From: Ophiura sarsii
Taxonomy: Eukaryota; Echinodermata; Ophiuroidea; Amphilepidida; Ophiuridae
NCBI GenBank assembly: GCA_035610835.1
Contig: CM069443.1
Coordinates: forward strand, 85,868,690 to 85,932,689
Length of the DNA stretch: 64,000 bases
Reading direction: 5' to 3'
A program made the position numbers and the translations under genes. This document shows, in pieces, positions 14,094 to 27,700 of this stretch (within the stretch, counting starts at the first letter, position 1; every line of letters begins with the position of its first letter). A model generated the notes under the pieces. The model searched no databases and was not told where the DNA came from. It worked only from the letters and a program-made list of their open reading frames with translations.

Positions 14094-15539
14094 TCATAGA
14101 TCATTTCCTCTCGGACAAGTAGCATTTTGAGTGAATGGGGTGAACATGTACATTTTGACCCCTAGTGACCTTTTTTTGACCTTTGACCTTAACGGTATGA
14201 TTGACTTTTGTTCTTGTCTCATCAATGCCCACAAAATCAAACAAACCCGGTTAAAATCGGAGCATGTCTTACATTTTCCCCCTGTAAAGTTCAATGACCC
14301 CTTGTGACCCCTGTGCGACATGTGACACCTTGTGCTTTAAAACCTGAGTAGTGGTGCACATAAGAGTACTTCTGACCAAACATGGTCAACATCGGCTCAA
14401 TGGTGACGGAGCTATAGGTCCCATGACAGAAGAAGAAGAAGAAGAAGAAGAAGAAGAAACAGGACGAATACAGTATATTAGTCGTTGACACGACTAATAT
14501 AAAGACACACAGGGTAAAATTTAAGACTTGCTCCGATTTTGACCGGTCATTCATGGCTCATTTTGTAGGCATTGATGAGACAATAATTTTTTTGGGGTCA
14601 AAGGTCAAGAAAAGGTCACTAGGGGTCCTAATGTAGTAAAAATGTACATTTCGACCCCTAGTGACCTTTTTTTGACCTTTGACCCCAAAGAAATGATTGA
14701 CTTTTTTGCTTGTCTCATCAATGCCTACAAAATGAGCCATGATTGGTCAATATCGGAGCATGTCTTACATTATATCCCTGTTTAGGTCAATGACCTCTAG
14801 TGATCCCATTTGACATGTCACTTTTAATCGCTGAGCAGCCTATATGAACATGGATCCAAGGAATCTTTTGACCAATTCTGACAATCATAGGTCATTTCCT
14901 CTCGGACAAGTAGCATTTTGAGTGAATGGGGGTGAACATGTACATTTTGACCCCTAGTGACCTTTTCTTGACCTTTGACCTTAACAGTATGATTGACTTT
15001 TGTTCTTCTCTCATCAATGCCCACAAAATAAAACAAACCCGGTCAAAATCGGAGCATGTCTTACATTTTCCCCCTGTAAAGTTCAATGACCCCTAGTGAC
15101 CCCATGTGACATGTCACTTTTAGTGGAGAAGCAACCTATATGAACATGGATGGGAGGAATTTTTTGACCAATTCTGACAATCATAGATCATTTCCTCTCG
15201 GACAAGTAGCATTTTGAGTGAATGGGGTGAACATGTACATTTTGACCCCTAGTGACCTTTTCTTGACCTTTGACCTTAACGGTATGATTGACTTTTGTTC
15301 TTGTCTCATCAATGCCCACAAAATCAAACAAACCCGGTTAAAATCGGAGCATGTCTTACATTTTCCCCCTGTAAAGTTCAATGACCCCTTGTGACCCCTG
15401 TGCGACATGTGACACCTTGTGCTTTAAAACCTGAGTAGTGGTGCACATAAGAGTACTTCTGACCAAACATGGTCAACATCGGCTCAATGGTGACGGAGCT
15501 ATAGGTCCCATGACAGAAGAAGAAGAAGAAGAAGAAGAA

Positions 15540-15577
15540 CTAGACATGACCTGTGATCGGAGATCACGAATATTAGT
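15540..15577 (-). other. Helitron-like 3' terminus: hairpin followed by CTAG (representative type-2 end)
   Basis: On the minus strand GTGATC-TCC-GATCAC (plus 15553-15567) is followed about 9 nt later by CTAG and then T. A short hairpin 10-15 nt before CTRR with a 3' flanking T is the usual Helitron 3' end. Equivalent ends begin at 16990, 21770, 23220, 24641, 26183, 27633, 29083, 30543, 31993, 33002, 34439, 55578, 56990, 58440 and 63493. Sequence beyond CTAG falls into four different tails, but an A (T on the minus strand) always precedes it. Confidence 0.65.
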
Positions 15578-18460
15578 CGGGTGTGTTACATGTTAACCCC
15601 TTCGAGTGGTAAAAGGAGTAAATAAATACAGTTGAACCCCTAGTGACCTTTTCTTGACCTCTGACCCAAAACTTGTAATTGACTTTTTTGCTTGGCTGAT
15701 CAATGCGCACAAGAAAAAGGTAGTCCCGTCAAAATCGGAGCATGTTTCAAGATTTTCACTTGTAAAGTTCAATGACCTCTAGTGACCCCGTGTGACATGT
15801 CACTTTTAGTGGAGAAGGACCCTATATGAACATGGATGAGAGGAACCTTTTGACTAATTCTGACAATCATAGGTCATTTCCTCTCGGACAAGTAGCATTT
15901 TGAGTGAATGGAGTGAAAATTTACATTTTGACCCCTAGTGACCCCAAATATTTTTTGATTTTAAAAACCGAACTATTGTACATGCGTACGGTCAAAAGGA
16001 ATATGTTGACCAATTCTGACGATCCTAGGTCATTTCACTAAATTGCAAATGCGTTTTTAGTGAAAATCACGTTTTGACCCCTAGTGACCTTTTCTTGACC
16101 TCTGACCTAAAACTTGTAATTGACTTTTTTGCTTGGCTGATCAATGCGCACAAGAAAAAAGTAGTCTTGTCAAAATCGGAGCATGTCTTAAGATTTTCAC
16201 CTGTATAGTTCAATGACCTCTAGTGACCTCGTGTAACATGTCACTTTTAGTGGAGAAGGACCCTATATGGACATGGATAAGAGGAATCTTTTGACCAATT
16301 CTGACAATCATAGGTCATTATCTCTTGGACAAGTAGTATTTTGAGTGCGAGGAGTAAAAATGTACATTTTGACCCCTAGTGACCTTTTATTGACCTTTGA
16401 TCTTAACGGTATGATTGACTTTTGTTCTTGTCTTATCAATGCCCACAAAATAAAAGAAACCCGGTTAAAATCGAAGCATGCCTTATATTTTTTCCCTGTA
16501 AAGTTCAATGACCCCTAGTGACCTTGTTTGACATGTCACTTTTAGTGTGGAAGGACCCTATATGAACATTGATCGAAGGAATCTTTTGACCAATTCTGAG
16601 TATCATCAGTCATTTTCCCTCGGACAAGTAGGGTTTTGAGTGAATGGAGTAAAATTTACATTTTGACCCCTAGTGACCCCAAATGAATTTCAATTTTAAA
16701 AACCGTTCTTTTGTACATGCGTACGGACAAAAGGAACATGTTGACCAATTCTGAAGATCCTAGGTCATTTCACTATATTGCAAATGCGTTTTAAGTGAAA
16801 ATCACGTTTTGACCCCTAGTGACCCCTGTGTGACCTTTGACCCCTTATGCTTTTCAACCTAAGTAGTGGTGCACACAAGGGTTCTTATGACCAAATATGG
16901 TTAAAATCGGGTCAATGGTTACGGAGCTATAGGTCCCATGACAGAAGAAGAAAGATTTCTTGTTTTTGTCAACCAAATACAAAAACATACTAGACATGAC
17001 CTGTGATCGGAGATCACGAATATTAGTCGGGTGTGTTACATGTTAACCCCTTCGAGTGGTAAATGGAGTAAATAAATACAGTTGAACCCCTAGTGACCTT
17101 TTCTTGACCTCTGACCCAAAACTTGTAATTGACTTTTTTGCTTGGCTGATCAATGCGCACAAGAAAAAGGTAGTCCCGTCAAAATCGGAGCATGTTTTAA
17201 GATTTTCACCTGTAAAGTTCAATGACCTCTAGTGACCCCGTGTGCCATGTCACTTTTAGTGGAGAAGGACCCTATATGAACATGGATGAGAGGAACCTTT
17301 TGACTAATTCTGACAATCATAGGTCATTTCCTCTCGGACAAGTAGCATTTTGAGTGAATGGAGTGAAAATTTACATTTTGACCCCTAGTGACCCCAAATA
17401 TTTTTTGATTTTAAAAACCGAACTATTGTACATGCGTACGGTCAAAAGGAATATGTTGACCAATTCTGACGATCCTAGGTCATTTCACTAAATTGCAAAT
17501 GCGTTTTTAGTGAAAATCACGTTTTGACCCCTAGTGACCTTTTCTTGACCTCTGACCCAAAACTTGTAATTGACTTTTTTGCTTGGCTGATCAATGCGCA
17601 CAAGAAAAAAGTAGTCTTGTTAAAATCGGAGCATGTCTTAAGATTTTCACCTGTATAGTTCAATGACCTCTAGTGACCTCGTGTAACATGTCACTTTTAG
17701 TGTAGAAGGACCCTATATGGACATGGATAAGAGGAATCTTTTGACCAATTCTGACAATCATAGGTCATTATCTCTTGGACAAGTAGTATTTTGAGTGCGA
17801 GGAGTAAAAATGTACATTTTGACCCCTAGTGACCTTTTATTGACCTTTGATCTTAACGGTATGATTAACTTTTGTTCTTGTCTCATCAATGTTCACAAAA
17901 TAAAAGAAACCCGGTCAAAATCGAAGCATGCCTTATATTTTTCCCCTGTAAAGTTCAATGACCTCTAGTGACCTCGTTTGACATGTCACTTTTAGTGTGG
18001 AAGGACCCTATATGAACATTGATCAAAGGAATCTTTTGACCAATTCTGAGTATCATCAGTCATTTTCCCTCGGACAAGTAGGGTTTTGAGTGAATGGAGT
18101 AAAATTTACATTTTGACCCCTAGTGACCCCAAATGATTTTTAATTTTAAAAACCGTTCTTTTGTACATGCGTACGGTCAAAAGGAATATGTGGACCAATT
18201 TTGACGATCCTAGGTCATTTCACTAAATTGCAAATGCGTTTTTAGTAAAAATCACGTTTTGACCCCTAGTGACCCCTGTGTGACCTTTGACCCCTTATGC
18301 TTTACAACCTGAGTAGTGGTGCACATAAGGGTTCTTATGACCAAATATGGTCAAAATCGGCTCAACGGTTACGGAGCTATAGGTCCCATGACAGAAAAAG
18401 AAAGAAGACGAAGAAGAAACAGGACGAATACAGTATATTAGTCGTTTCTCGACTAATATA
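15540..18460. repeat. Two type-2 (Helitron-end-bearing) repeat units
   Basis: Units start with CTAG at 15540 and 16990. Each is built of homologous modules: m1 (~300 bp), m2 (~165 bp, truncated), m3 (~285 bp), m4 (~285 bp), m5 (~165 bp) and m6, which ends in CGGAGCTATAGGTCCCATGA plus a purine-rich tail. The first unit's tail is AAGATTTC followed by an inverted repeat (TGTTTTTGT/ACAAAAACA). The second ends in the TATATTAGTCG hairpin at 18434-18460, next to the type-1 version of that tail. Confidence 0.9.
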
Positions 18461-21400
18461 AGAAGAAGAAACAGGACGAATACAGTATATTAGTCGTTGA
18501 CACGACTAATATAAAGACACACAGGGTAAAATTTAAGACTTGCTCCGATTTTGACCGGTCATTCATGGCTCATTTTGTAGGCATTGATGAGACAATAATT
18601 TTTTTGGGGTCAAAGGTCAAGAAAAGGTCACTAGGGGTCCTAATGTAGTAAAAATGTACATTTCGACCCCTAGTGACCTTTTTTTGACCTTTGACCCCAA
18701 AGAAATGATTGACTTTTTTGCTTGTCTCATCAATGCCTACAAAATGAGCCATGATTGGTCAATATCGGAGCATGTCTTACATTATATCCCTGTTTAGGTC
18801 AATGACCTCTAGTGATCCCATTTGACATGTCACTTTTAATCGCTGAGCAGCCTATATGAACATGGATCCAAGGAATCTTTTGACCAATTCTGACAATCAT
18901 AGGTCATTTCCTCTCGGACAAGTAGCATTTTGAGTGAATGGGGGTGAACATGTACATTTTGACCCCTAGTGACCTTTTCTTGACCTTTGACCTTAACAGT
19001 ATGATTGACTTTTGTTCTTCTCTCATCAATGCCCACAAAATAAAACAAACCCGGTCAAAATCGGAGCATGTCTTACATTTTCCCCCTGTAAAGTTCAATG
19101 ACCCCTAGTGACCCCATGTGACATGTCACTTTTAGTGGAGAAGCAACCTATATGAACATGGATGGGAGGAATTTTTTGACCAATTCTGACAATCATAGAT
19201 CATTTCCTCTCGGACAAGTAGCATTTTGAGTGAATGGGGTGAACATGTACATTTTGACCCCTAGTGACCTTTTCTTGACCTTTGACCTTAACGGTATGAT
19301 TGACTTTTGTTCTTGTCTCATCAATGCCCACAAAATCAAACAAACCCGGTTAAAATCGGAGCATGTCTTACATTTTCCCCCTGTAAAGTTCAATGACCCC
19401 TTGTGACCCCTGTGCGACATGTGACACCTTGTGCTTTAAAACCTGAGTAGTGGTGCACATAAGAGTACTTCTGACCAAACATGGTCAACATCGGCTCAAT
19501 GGTGACGGAGCTATAGGTCCCATGACAGAAGAAGAAGAAGAAGAAGAAGAAGAAGAAACAGGACGAATACAGTATATTAGTCGTTGACACGACTAATATA
19601 AAGACACACAGGGTAAAATTTAAGACTTGCTCCGATTTTGACCGGTCATTCATGGCTCATTTTGTAGGCATTGATGAGACAATAATTTTTTTGGGGTCAA
19701 AGGTCAAGAAAAGGTCACTAGGGGTCCTAATGTAGTAAAAATGTACATTTCGACCCCTAGTGACCTTTTTTTGACCTTTGACCCCAAAGAAATGATTGAC
19801 TTTTTTGCTTGTCTCATCAATGCTTACAAAATGAGCCATGATTGGTCAATATCGGAGCATGTCTTACATTATATCCCTGTTTAGGTCAATGACCTCTAGT
19901 GATCCCATTTGACATGTCACTTTTAATCGCTGAGCAGCCTATATGAACATGGATCCAAGGAATCTTTTGACCAATTCTGACAATCATAGGTCATTTCCTC
20001 TCGGACAAGTAGCATTTTGAGTGAATGGGGGTGAACATGTACATTTTGACCCCTAGTGACCTTTTCTTGACCTTTGACCTTAACAGTATGACTGACTTTT
20101 GTTCTTCTCTCATCAATGCCCACAAAATAAAACAAACCCGGTCAAAATCGGAGCATGTCTTACATTTTCCCCCTGTAAAGTTCAATGACCCCTAGTGACC
20201 CCATGTGACATGTCACTTTTAGTGGAGAAGCAACCTATATGAACATGGATGGGAGGAATTTTTTGACCAATTCTGACAATCATAGATCATTTCCTCTCGG
20301 ACAAGTAGCATTTTGAGTGAATGGGGTGAACATGTACATTTTGACCCCTAGTGACCTTTTCTTGACCTTTGACCTTAACGGTATGATTGACTTTTGTTCT
20401 TGTCTCATCAATGCCCACAAAATCAAACAAACCCGGTTAAAATCGGAGCATGTCTTACATTTTCCCCCTGTAAAGTTCAATGACCCCTTGTGACCCCTGT
20501 GCGACATGTGACACCTTGTGCTTTAAAACCTGAGTAGTGGTGCACATAAGAGTACTTCTGACCAAACATGGTCAACATCGGCTCAATGGTGACGGAGCTA
20601 TAGGTCCCATGACAGAAGAAGAAGAAGAAGAAGAAACAGGACGAATACAGTATATTAGTCGTTGACACGACTAATATAAAGACACACAGGGTAAAATTTA
20701 AGACTTGCTCCGATTTTGACCGGTCATTCATGGCTCATTTTGTAGGCATTGATGAGACAAGAAAAAAAGTCAATAATTTTTTTGGGGTCAAAGGTCAAGA
20801 AAAGGTCACTAGGGGTCCTAATGTAGTAAAAATGTACATTTCGACCCCTAGTGACCTTTTTTTGACCTTTGACCCCAAAGAAATGATTGACTTTTTTGCT
20901 TGTCTCATCAATGCCTACAAAATGAGCCATGATTGGTCAATATCGGAGCATGTCTTACATTATATCCCTGTTTAGGTCAATGACCTCTAGTGATCCCATT
21001 TGACATGTCACTTTTAATCGCTGAACAGTCTATATGAACATGGATCCAATGAATCTTTTGACCAATTCTGACAATCATAGGTCATTTCCTCTCGGACAAG
21101 TAGCATTTTGAGTGAATGGGGGTGAACATGTACATTTTGACCCCTAGTGACCTTTTTTTGACCTTTGACCTTAACAGTATGATTGACTTTTGTTCTTCTC
21201 TCATCAATGCCCACAAAATAAAACAAACCCGGTCAAAATCGGAGCATATCTTACATTTCCCCCTGTAAAGTTCAATGACCCCTAGTGACCCCATGTGTCA
21301 TGTCACTTTTAGTGGAGAAGCAACCTATATGAACATGGATGGGAGGAATTTTTTGACCAATTCTGACAATCATAGATCATTTCCTCTCGGACAAGTAGCA

Positions 21401-21769
21401 TTTTGAGTGAATGGGGTGAACATGTACATTTTGACCCCTAGTGACCTTTTCTTGACCTTTGACCTTAACGGTATGATTGACTTTTGTTCTTGTCTCATCA
21501 ATGCCCACATAATAAAACAAACCCGGTTAAAATCGGAGCATGTCTTACATTTTCCCCCTGTAACGTTCAATGACCCCTTGTGACCCCTGTGCGACATGTG
21601 ACACCTTGTGCTTTAAAACCTGAGTAGTGGTGCACATAAGAGTACTTCTGACCAAACATGGTCAACATCGGCTCAATGGTGACGGAGCTATAGGTCCCAT
21701 GACAGAAGAAGAAGAAGAAGAAGAAACAGGACGAATACAGTATATTAGTCGTTGACACGACTAATATAA
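18461..21769. repeat. Second type-1 tract, about three monomers
   Basis: Same monomer as at 1-15539, with equivalent points at 19193, 20280 and 21370. It starts with a GAA-rich tail and the TGAC-loop hairpin (18486-18513), directly after the TTTCT-loop hairpin of the preceding type-2 unit. The last monomers are the most diverged, with GAA7 tracts, and one keeps a 13-bp segment missing elsewhere. The tract ends at the CTAG of a type-2 unit at 21770. Confidence 0.92.
20687..20970. repeat. Complete fold-back copy (ancestral-looking)
   Basis: Left arm 20687-20817, 25-nt loop, right arm 20843-20970; roughly 90% identical by eye. The left arm keeps GAAAAAAAGTCAA after GATGAGACAA, which pairs with its counterpart in the right arm. 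All other type-1 monomers seen here lack these 13 bp. Because the arms match, near-identical short peptides can be read on both strands, which is why no gene is called. Confidence 0.88.
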
Positions 21770-24700
21770 CTAGACATGACCTGTGATCGGAGATCACGAA
21801 TATTAGTCGGGTGTGTTACATGTTAACCCCTTCGAGTGGTAAATGGAGTAAATAAATACAGTTGAACCCCTAGTGACCTTTTCTTGACCTCTGACCCAAA
21901 ACTTGTAATTGACTTTTTTGCTTGGCTGATCAATGCGCACAAGAAAAAGGTAGTCCTGTCAAAATCGGAGCATGTTATAAGATTTTCACTTGTAAAGTTC
22001 AATGACCTCTAGTGACCCCGTTTGACATGTCACTTTTAGTGGAGAAGGACCCTATATGAACATGGATGAGAGGAATCTTTTGACTAATTCTGACAATCAT
22101 AGGTCATTTCCTCTCGGACAAGTAGCATTTTGAGTGAATGGAGTGAAAATTTACATTTTGACCCCTAGTGACCCCAAATATTTTTTGATTTTAAAAACAG
22201 AACTATTGTACATGCGTACGGTCAAAAGGAATATGTTGACCAATTCTGACGATCCTAGGTCATTTAACTAAATTGCAAATGCGTTTTTAGTGAAAATCAC
22301 GTTTTGACCCCTAGTGACCTTTTCTTGACCTCTGACCCAAAACTTGTAATTGACTTTTTTGCTTGGCTGATCAATGCGCACAAGAAAAAAGTAGTCTTGT
22401 TAAAATCGGAGCATGTCTTAAGATTTTCACCTGTATAGTTCAATGACCTCTAGTGACCTCGTGTAACATGTCACTTTTAGTGGAGAAGGACCCTATATGG
22501 ACATGCATAAGAGAAATCTTTTGACCAATTCTGACAATCATAGGTCATTATCTCTCGGACAAGTAGTATTTTGAGTGCGAGGAGTGAAAATGTACATTTT
22601 GACCCCTAGTGACCTTTTTTTGACCTTTGATCTTAACAATATGATTGACTTTTGTTCTTCTCTCATCAATGCCCACAAAATAAAAGAAACCCGGTCAAAA
22701 TCGGAGCATGCCTTATATTTTCCCTCTGTAAAGTTCAATGACCTCTAGTGACCCCGTTTGACATGTCACTTTTAGTGTGGAAGGACCCTATATGAACATT
22801 CATCCAAGGAATCTTTTGATTAATTCTGAGTATCATCAGTCATTTTCCCTCGGACAAGTAGGGTTTTGAGTGAATGGAGTAAAATTTACATTTTGACCCC
22901 TGGTGACCCCAAATGATTTTTAATTTTAAAAACCGTTCTTTTGTACATGCGTACGGTCAAAAGGAATATGTGGACTAATTTTGACGATCCTAGGTCATTT
23001 CACTAAATTGCAAATGCGTTTTAAGTGAAAATCACGTTTTGACCCCTAGTGACCCCTCTGTGACCTTTGACCCCTTATGCTTTTCAACCTAAGTAGTGGT
23101 GCACACAAGGGTTCTTATGACCAAATATGGTTAAAATCGGGTCAATGGTTACGGAGCTATAGGTCCCATGACAGAAGAAGAAAGATTTCTTGTTTTTGTC
23201 AACCAAATACAAAAACATACTAGACATGACCTGTGATCGGAGATCACGAATATTAGTCGGGTGTGTTACATGTTAACCCCTTCGAGTGGTAAATGGAGTA
23301 AATAAATACAGTTGAACCCCTAGTGACCTTTTCTTGACCTCTGACCCAAAACTTGTAATTGACTTTTTTGCTTGGCTGATCAATGCGCACAAGAAAAAGG
23401 TAGTCCCGTCAAAATCGATGCATGTTTTAAGATTTTCACCTGTAAAGTTCAATGACCTCTAGTGACCCCGTGTGACATGTCACTTTTAGTGGAGAAGGAC
23501 CCTATATGAACATGGATGAGAGGAACCTTTTGACTAATTCTGACAATCATAGGTCATTTCCTCTCGGACAAGTAGCATTTTGAGTGAATGGAGTGAAAAT
23601 TTACATTTTGACCCCTAGTGACCCCAAATATTTTTTGATTTTAAAAACCGAACTATTGTACATGCGTACGGTCAAAAGGAATATGTTGACCAATTCTGAC
23701 GATCCTAGGTCATTTCACTAAATTGCAAATGCGTTTTTAGTGAAAATCACGTTTTGACCCCTAGTGACCTTTTCTTGACCTCTGACCTAAAACTTGTAAT
23801 TGACTTTTTTGCTTGGCTGATCAATGCGCACATGAAAAAAGTAGTTTTGTTAAAATCGGAGCATGTCTTAAGATTTTCACCTGTATAGTTCAATGACCTC
23901 TAGTGACCTCGTGCAACATGTCACTTTTAGTGTAGAAGGACCCTATATGGACATGGATAAGAGGAATCTTTTGACTAATTCTGACAATCATAGGTCATTA
24001 TCTCTTGGACAAGTAGTATTTTGAGTGCGAGGAGTAAAAATGTACATTTTGACCCCTAGTGACCTTTTTTTGACCTTTGATCTTAACGGTATGATTGCCT
24101 TTTGTTCTTGTCTCATCAATGCCCACAAAATAAAAGAAACCCGGTCAAAATCGGAGCATGCCTTATATTTTCCCCCTGTAAAGTTCAATGACCCCTAGTG
24201 ACCCCGTTTGACATGTCACTTTTAGTGTGGAAGGACCCTATATGAACATTGATCCAAGGAATCTTTTGACTAATTATGAGTATCATCAGTCATTTTCCTT
24301 CGGACAAGTAGGGTTTTGAGTGAATGGAGTAAAATTTACATTTTGACCCCTAGTGACCCCAAATATTTTTTGATTTTAAAAACCGTTCTTTTGTACATGC
24401 GTACGACCAAAAGGAATATGTTGACCAATTCTGACGATCATAGGTCATTTCACTAAATTGTAAATGCGTTTTAAGTGAAAATCACGTTTTGACCCCTAGT
24501 GACCCCTATGTGACCTTTGACCCCTTATGCTTTTCAACCTGAGTAGTGGTGCACACAAGGGTTCTTATGACCAAATATGGTCAAAATCTGGTCAATGGCT
24601 ACGGAGCTATAGGTCCCATGACAGAAGAAGAAAGAAGAAACTAGACATGACCTGTGATCGGAGATCACGAATATTAGTCGGGTGTGTTACATGTTAACCC

Positions 24701-27700
24701 CTTCGAGTGGTAAATGGAGTAAATAAATACAGTTGAACCCCTAGTGACCTTTTCTTGACCTCTGACCCAAAACTTGTAATTGACTTTTTTGCTTGGCTGA
24801 TCAATGCGCACAAGAACAAGGTAGTCCCGTCAAAATCGGAGCATGTTTCAAGATTTTCACTTGTAAAGTTCAATGACCTCTAGTGACCCCGTGTGACATG
24901 TCACTTTTAGTGGAGAAGGACCCTATATGAACATGGATGAGAGGAACCTTTTGACTAATTCTGACAATCATAGGTCATTTCCTCTCGGACAAGTAGCATT
25001 TTGAGTGAATGGAGTGAAAATTTACATTTTGACCCCTAGTGACCCCAAATATTTTTTGATTTTAAAAACCGAACTATTGTACATGCGTACGGTCAAAAGG
25101 AATATGTTGACCAATTCTGACGATCCTAGGTCATTTCACTAAATTGCAAATGCGTTTTTAGTGAAAATCACGTTTTGACCCCTAGTGACCTTTTTTTGAC
25201 CTCTGACCCAAAACTTGTAATTGAATTTTTTGCTTGGCTGATCAATGCGCACAAGAAAAAAGTAGTCCCGTGAAAATCGGAGCATGTCTTAAGATTTTCA
25301 CCTGTATAGTTCAATGACCTCTAGTGACCTCGTGTGACATGTCACTTTTAGTGGAGAAGGACCCTATATGGACATGGATAAGAGGAATCTTTTGACTAAT
25401 TCTGACAATCATAGGTCATTATCTCTTGGACAAGTAGTATTTTGAGTGCGAGGAGTGAAAATGTACATTTTGACCCCTAGTGACCTTTTCTTGACCTTTG
25501 ATATTAACAATATGATTGACTTTTGTTCTTGTCTCATCAATGCCCACAAAATAAAAGAAACCCGGTCAAAATCGGAGCATGCGTTATATTTTCCCACTGT
25601 AAAGTTCAATGACCCCTAGTGACCCCGTTTGATATGTCACTTTTAGTGTGGAAGGACCCTATATGAACATTGATCCAAGGAATCTTTTGACTAATTCTGA
25701 GTATCATCAGTCATTTTCCCTCGGACAAGTAGGGTTTTGAGTGAATGGAGTAAAATTTACATTTTGACCCCTAGTGACCCCAAATGATTTTTAATTTTAA
25801 AAACCGTTCTTTTGTACATGCGTACGGTCAAAAGGAATATGTGGACCAATTTTGACGATCCTAGGTCATTTCACTAAATTGGAAATGCGTTTTAAGTGAA
25901 AATCACGTTTTGACACCTAGTGACCCCTGTGTGACCTTTGACCCCTTATGCTTTACAACCTGAGTAGTGGTGCACATAAGGGTTCTTATGACCAAATATG
26001 GTCAAAATCGGGTCAATGGTTACGGAGCTATAGGTCCCATGACAGGAGAAAGAAGAAGAAGAAGAAGACGAAGAAAGAAACAGGACGAATACAGTATATT
26101 AGTCGTTTCTCGACTAATATAAGAAGAAAGAAGAAAGAAACAGGACAAATACAGTATATTAGTCGTTTCTCGACTAATATAACTAGACATGACCTGTGAT
26201 CGGAGATCACGAATATTAGTCGGGTGTGTTACATGTTAACCCCTTCGAGTGGTAAATGGAGTAAATAAATACAGTTGAACCCCTAGTGACCTTTTCTTGA
26301 CCTCTGACCCAAAACTTGTATTTGACTTTTTTGCTTGGCTGATCAATGCGCACAAGAAAAAGGTAGTCCCGTCAAAATCGGAGCATGTTTTAAGATTTTC
26401 ACTTGTAAAGTTCAATGACCTCTAGTGACCCCGTGTGACATGTCACTTTTAGTGGAGAAGGACCCTATATGAACATGGATGAGAGGAACCTTTTGACTAA
26501 TTCTGACAATCATAGGTCATTTCCTCTCGGACAAGTAGCATTTTGAGTGAATGGAGTGAAAATTTACATTTTGACCCCTAGTGACCCCAAATATTTTTTG
26601 ATTTTAAAAACCGAACTATTGTACATGCGTACGGTCAAAAGGAATATGTTGACCAATTCTGACGATCCTAGGTTATTTCACTAAATTGCAAATGCGTTTT
26701 TAGTGAAAATCACGTTTTGACCCCTAGTGACCTTTTTTTGACCTCTGACCCAAAACTTGTAATTGACTTTTTTGCTTGGCTGATCAATGCGCACAAGAAA
26801 AAAGTAGTCTTGTTAAAATCGGAGCATGTCTTAAGATTTTCATTTGTATAGTTCAATGACCTCTAGTGACCTCGTGTAACATGTCACTTTTAGTGTAGAA
26901 GGACCCTATATGGACATGGATAAGAGGAATCTTTTGACCAATTCTGACAATCATAGGTCATTATCTCTTGGACAAGTAGTATTTTGAGTGCGAGGAGTAA
27001 AAATGTACATTTTGACCCCTAGTGACCTTTTATTGACCTTTGATCTTAACGGTATTATTGACTTTTGTTCTTGTCTTATCAATGCCCACAAAATAAAAGA
27101 AACCCGGTCAAAATCGAAGCATGCCTTATATTTTTCCCCTGTAAAGTTCAATGACCTCTAGTGACCTCGTTTGACATGTCACTTTTAGTGTGGAAGGACC
27201 CTATATGAACATTGATAAAAGGAATCTTTTGACCAATTCTGAGTATCATCAGTCATTTTCCCTCGGACAAGTAGGGTTTTGAGTGAATGGAGTAAAATTT
27301 ACATTTTGACCCCTAGTGACCCCAAATGATTTTTAATTTTAAAAACCGTTCTTTTGTACATGCGTACGGTCAAAAGGAATATGTGGACCAATTTTGACGA
27401 TCCTAGGTCATTTCCCTAAATTGGAAATGCGTTTTAAGTGAAAATCACGTTTTGACCCCTAGTGACCCCTGTGTGACCTTTGACCCCTTATGCTTTACAA
27501 CCTGAGTAGTGGTGCACATAAGGGTTCTTATGACCAAATATGGTCAAAATCGGGTCAATGGTTACGGAGCTATAGGTCCCATGACAGAAAAAGAAAGATT
27601 TCTTGTTTTTGTCAACCAAATACAAAAACATACTAGACATGACCTGTGATCGGAGATCACGAATATTAGTCGGGTGTGTTACATGTTAACCCCTTCGAGT

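Larger units (their letters stand above)
1..15539. repeat. Type-1 tandem satellite array, about 14.3 monomers of 1081-1087 bp
   Basis: Equivalent monomer points fall at 22, 1103, 2190, 3271, 4352, 5433, 6520, 7601, 8682, 9763, 10850, 11931, 13012, 14094 and 15181. Monomers differ by only a few bases each, so the array was homogenised recently. Each contains, in order, a ~290-bp module, a (GAA)8 or (GAA)10 tract, a 12-bp-arm hairpin, a fold-back built from an inverted and a direct module, and another ~290-bp module. The left end lies outside the window. The right end passes from the GAA tract directly into a type-2 unit at 15540. Short recurring ORFs (60-87 codons) occur on the minus strand, but I see no sign that they are genes. 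Confidence 0.97.

Noticed and set aside
22..15408. Recurring 60-87-codon minus-strand ORFs in each repeat monomer
   Set aside because: They persist because the copies are nearly identical, many start at TTG, near-identical peptides appear on both strands through the fold-back, and no known domain is visible.
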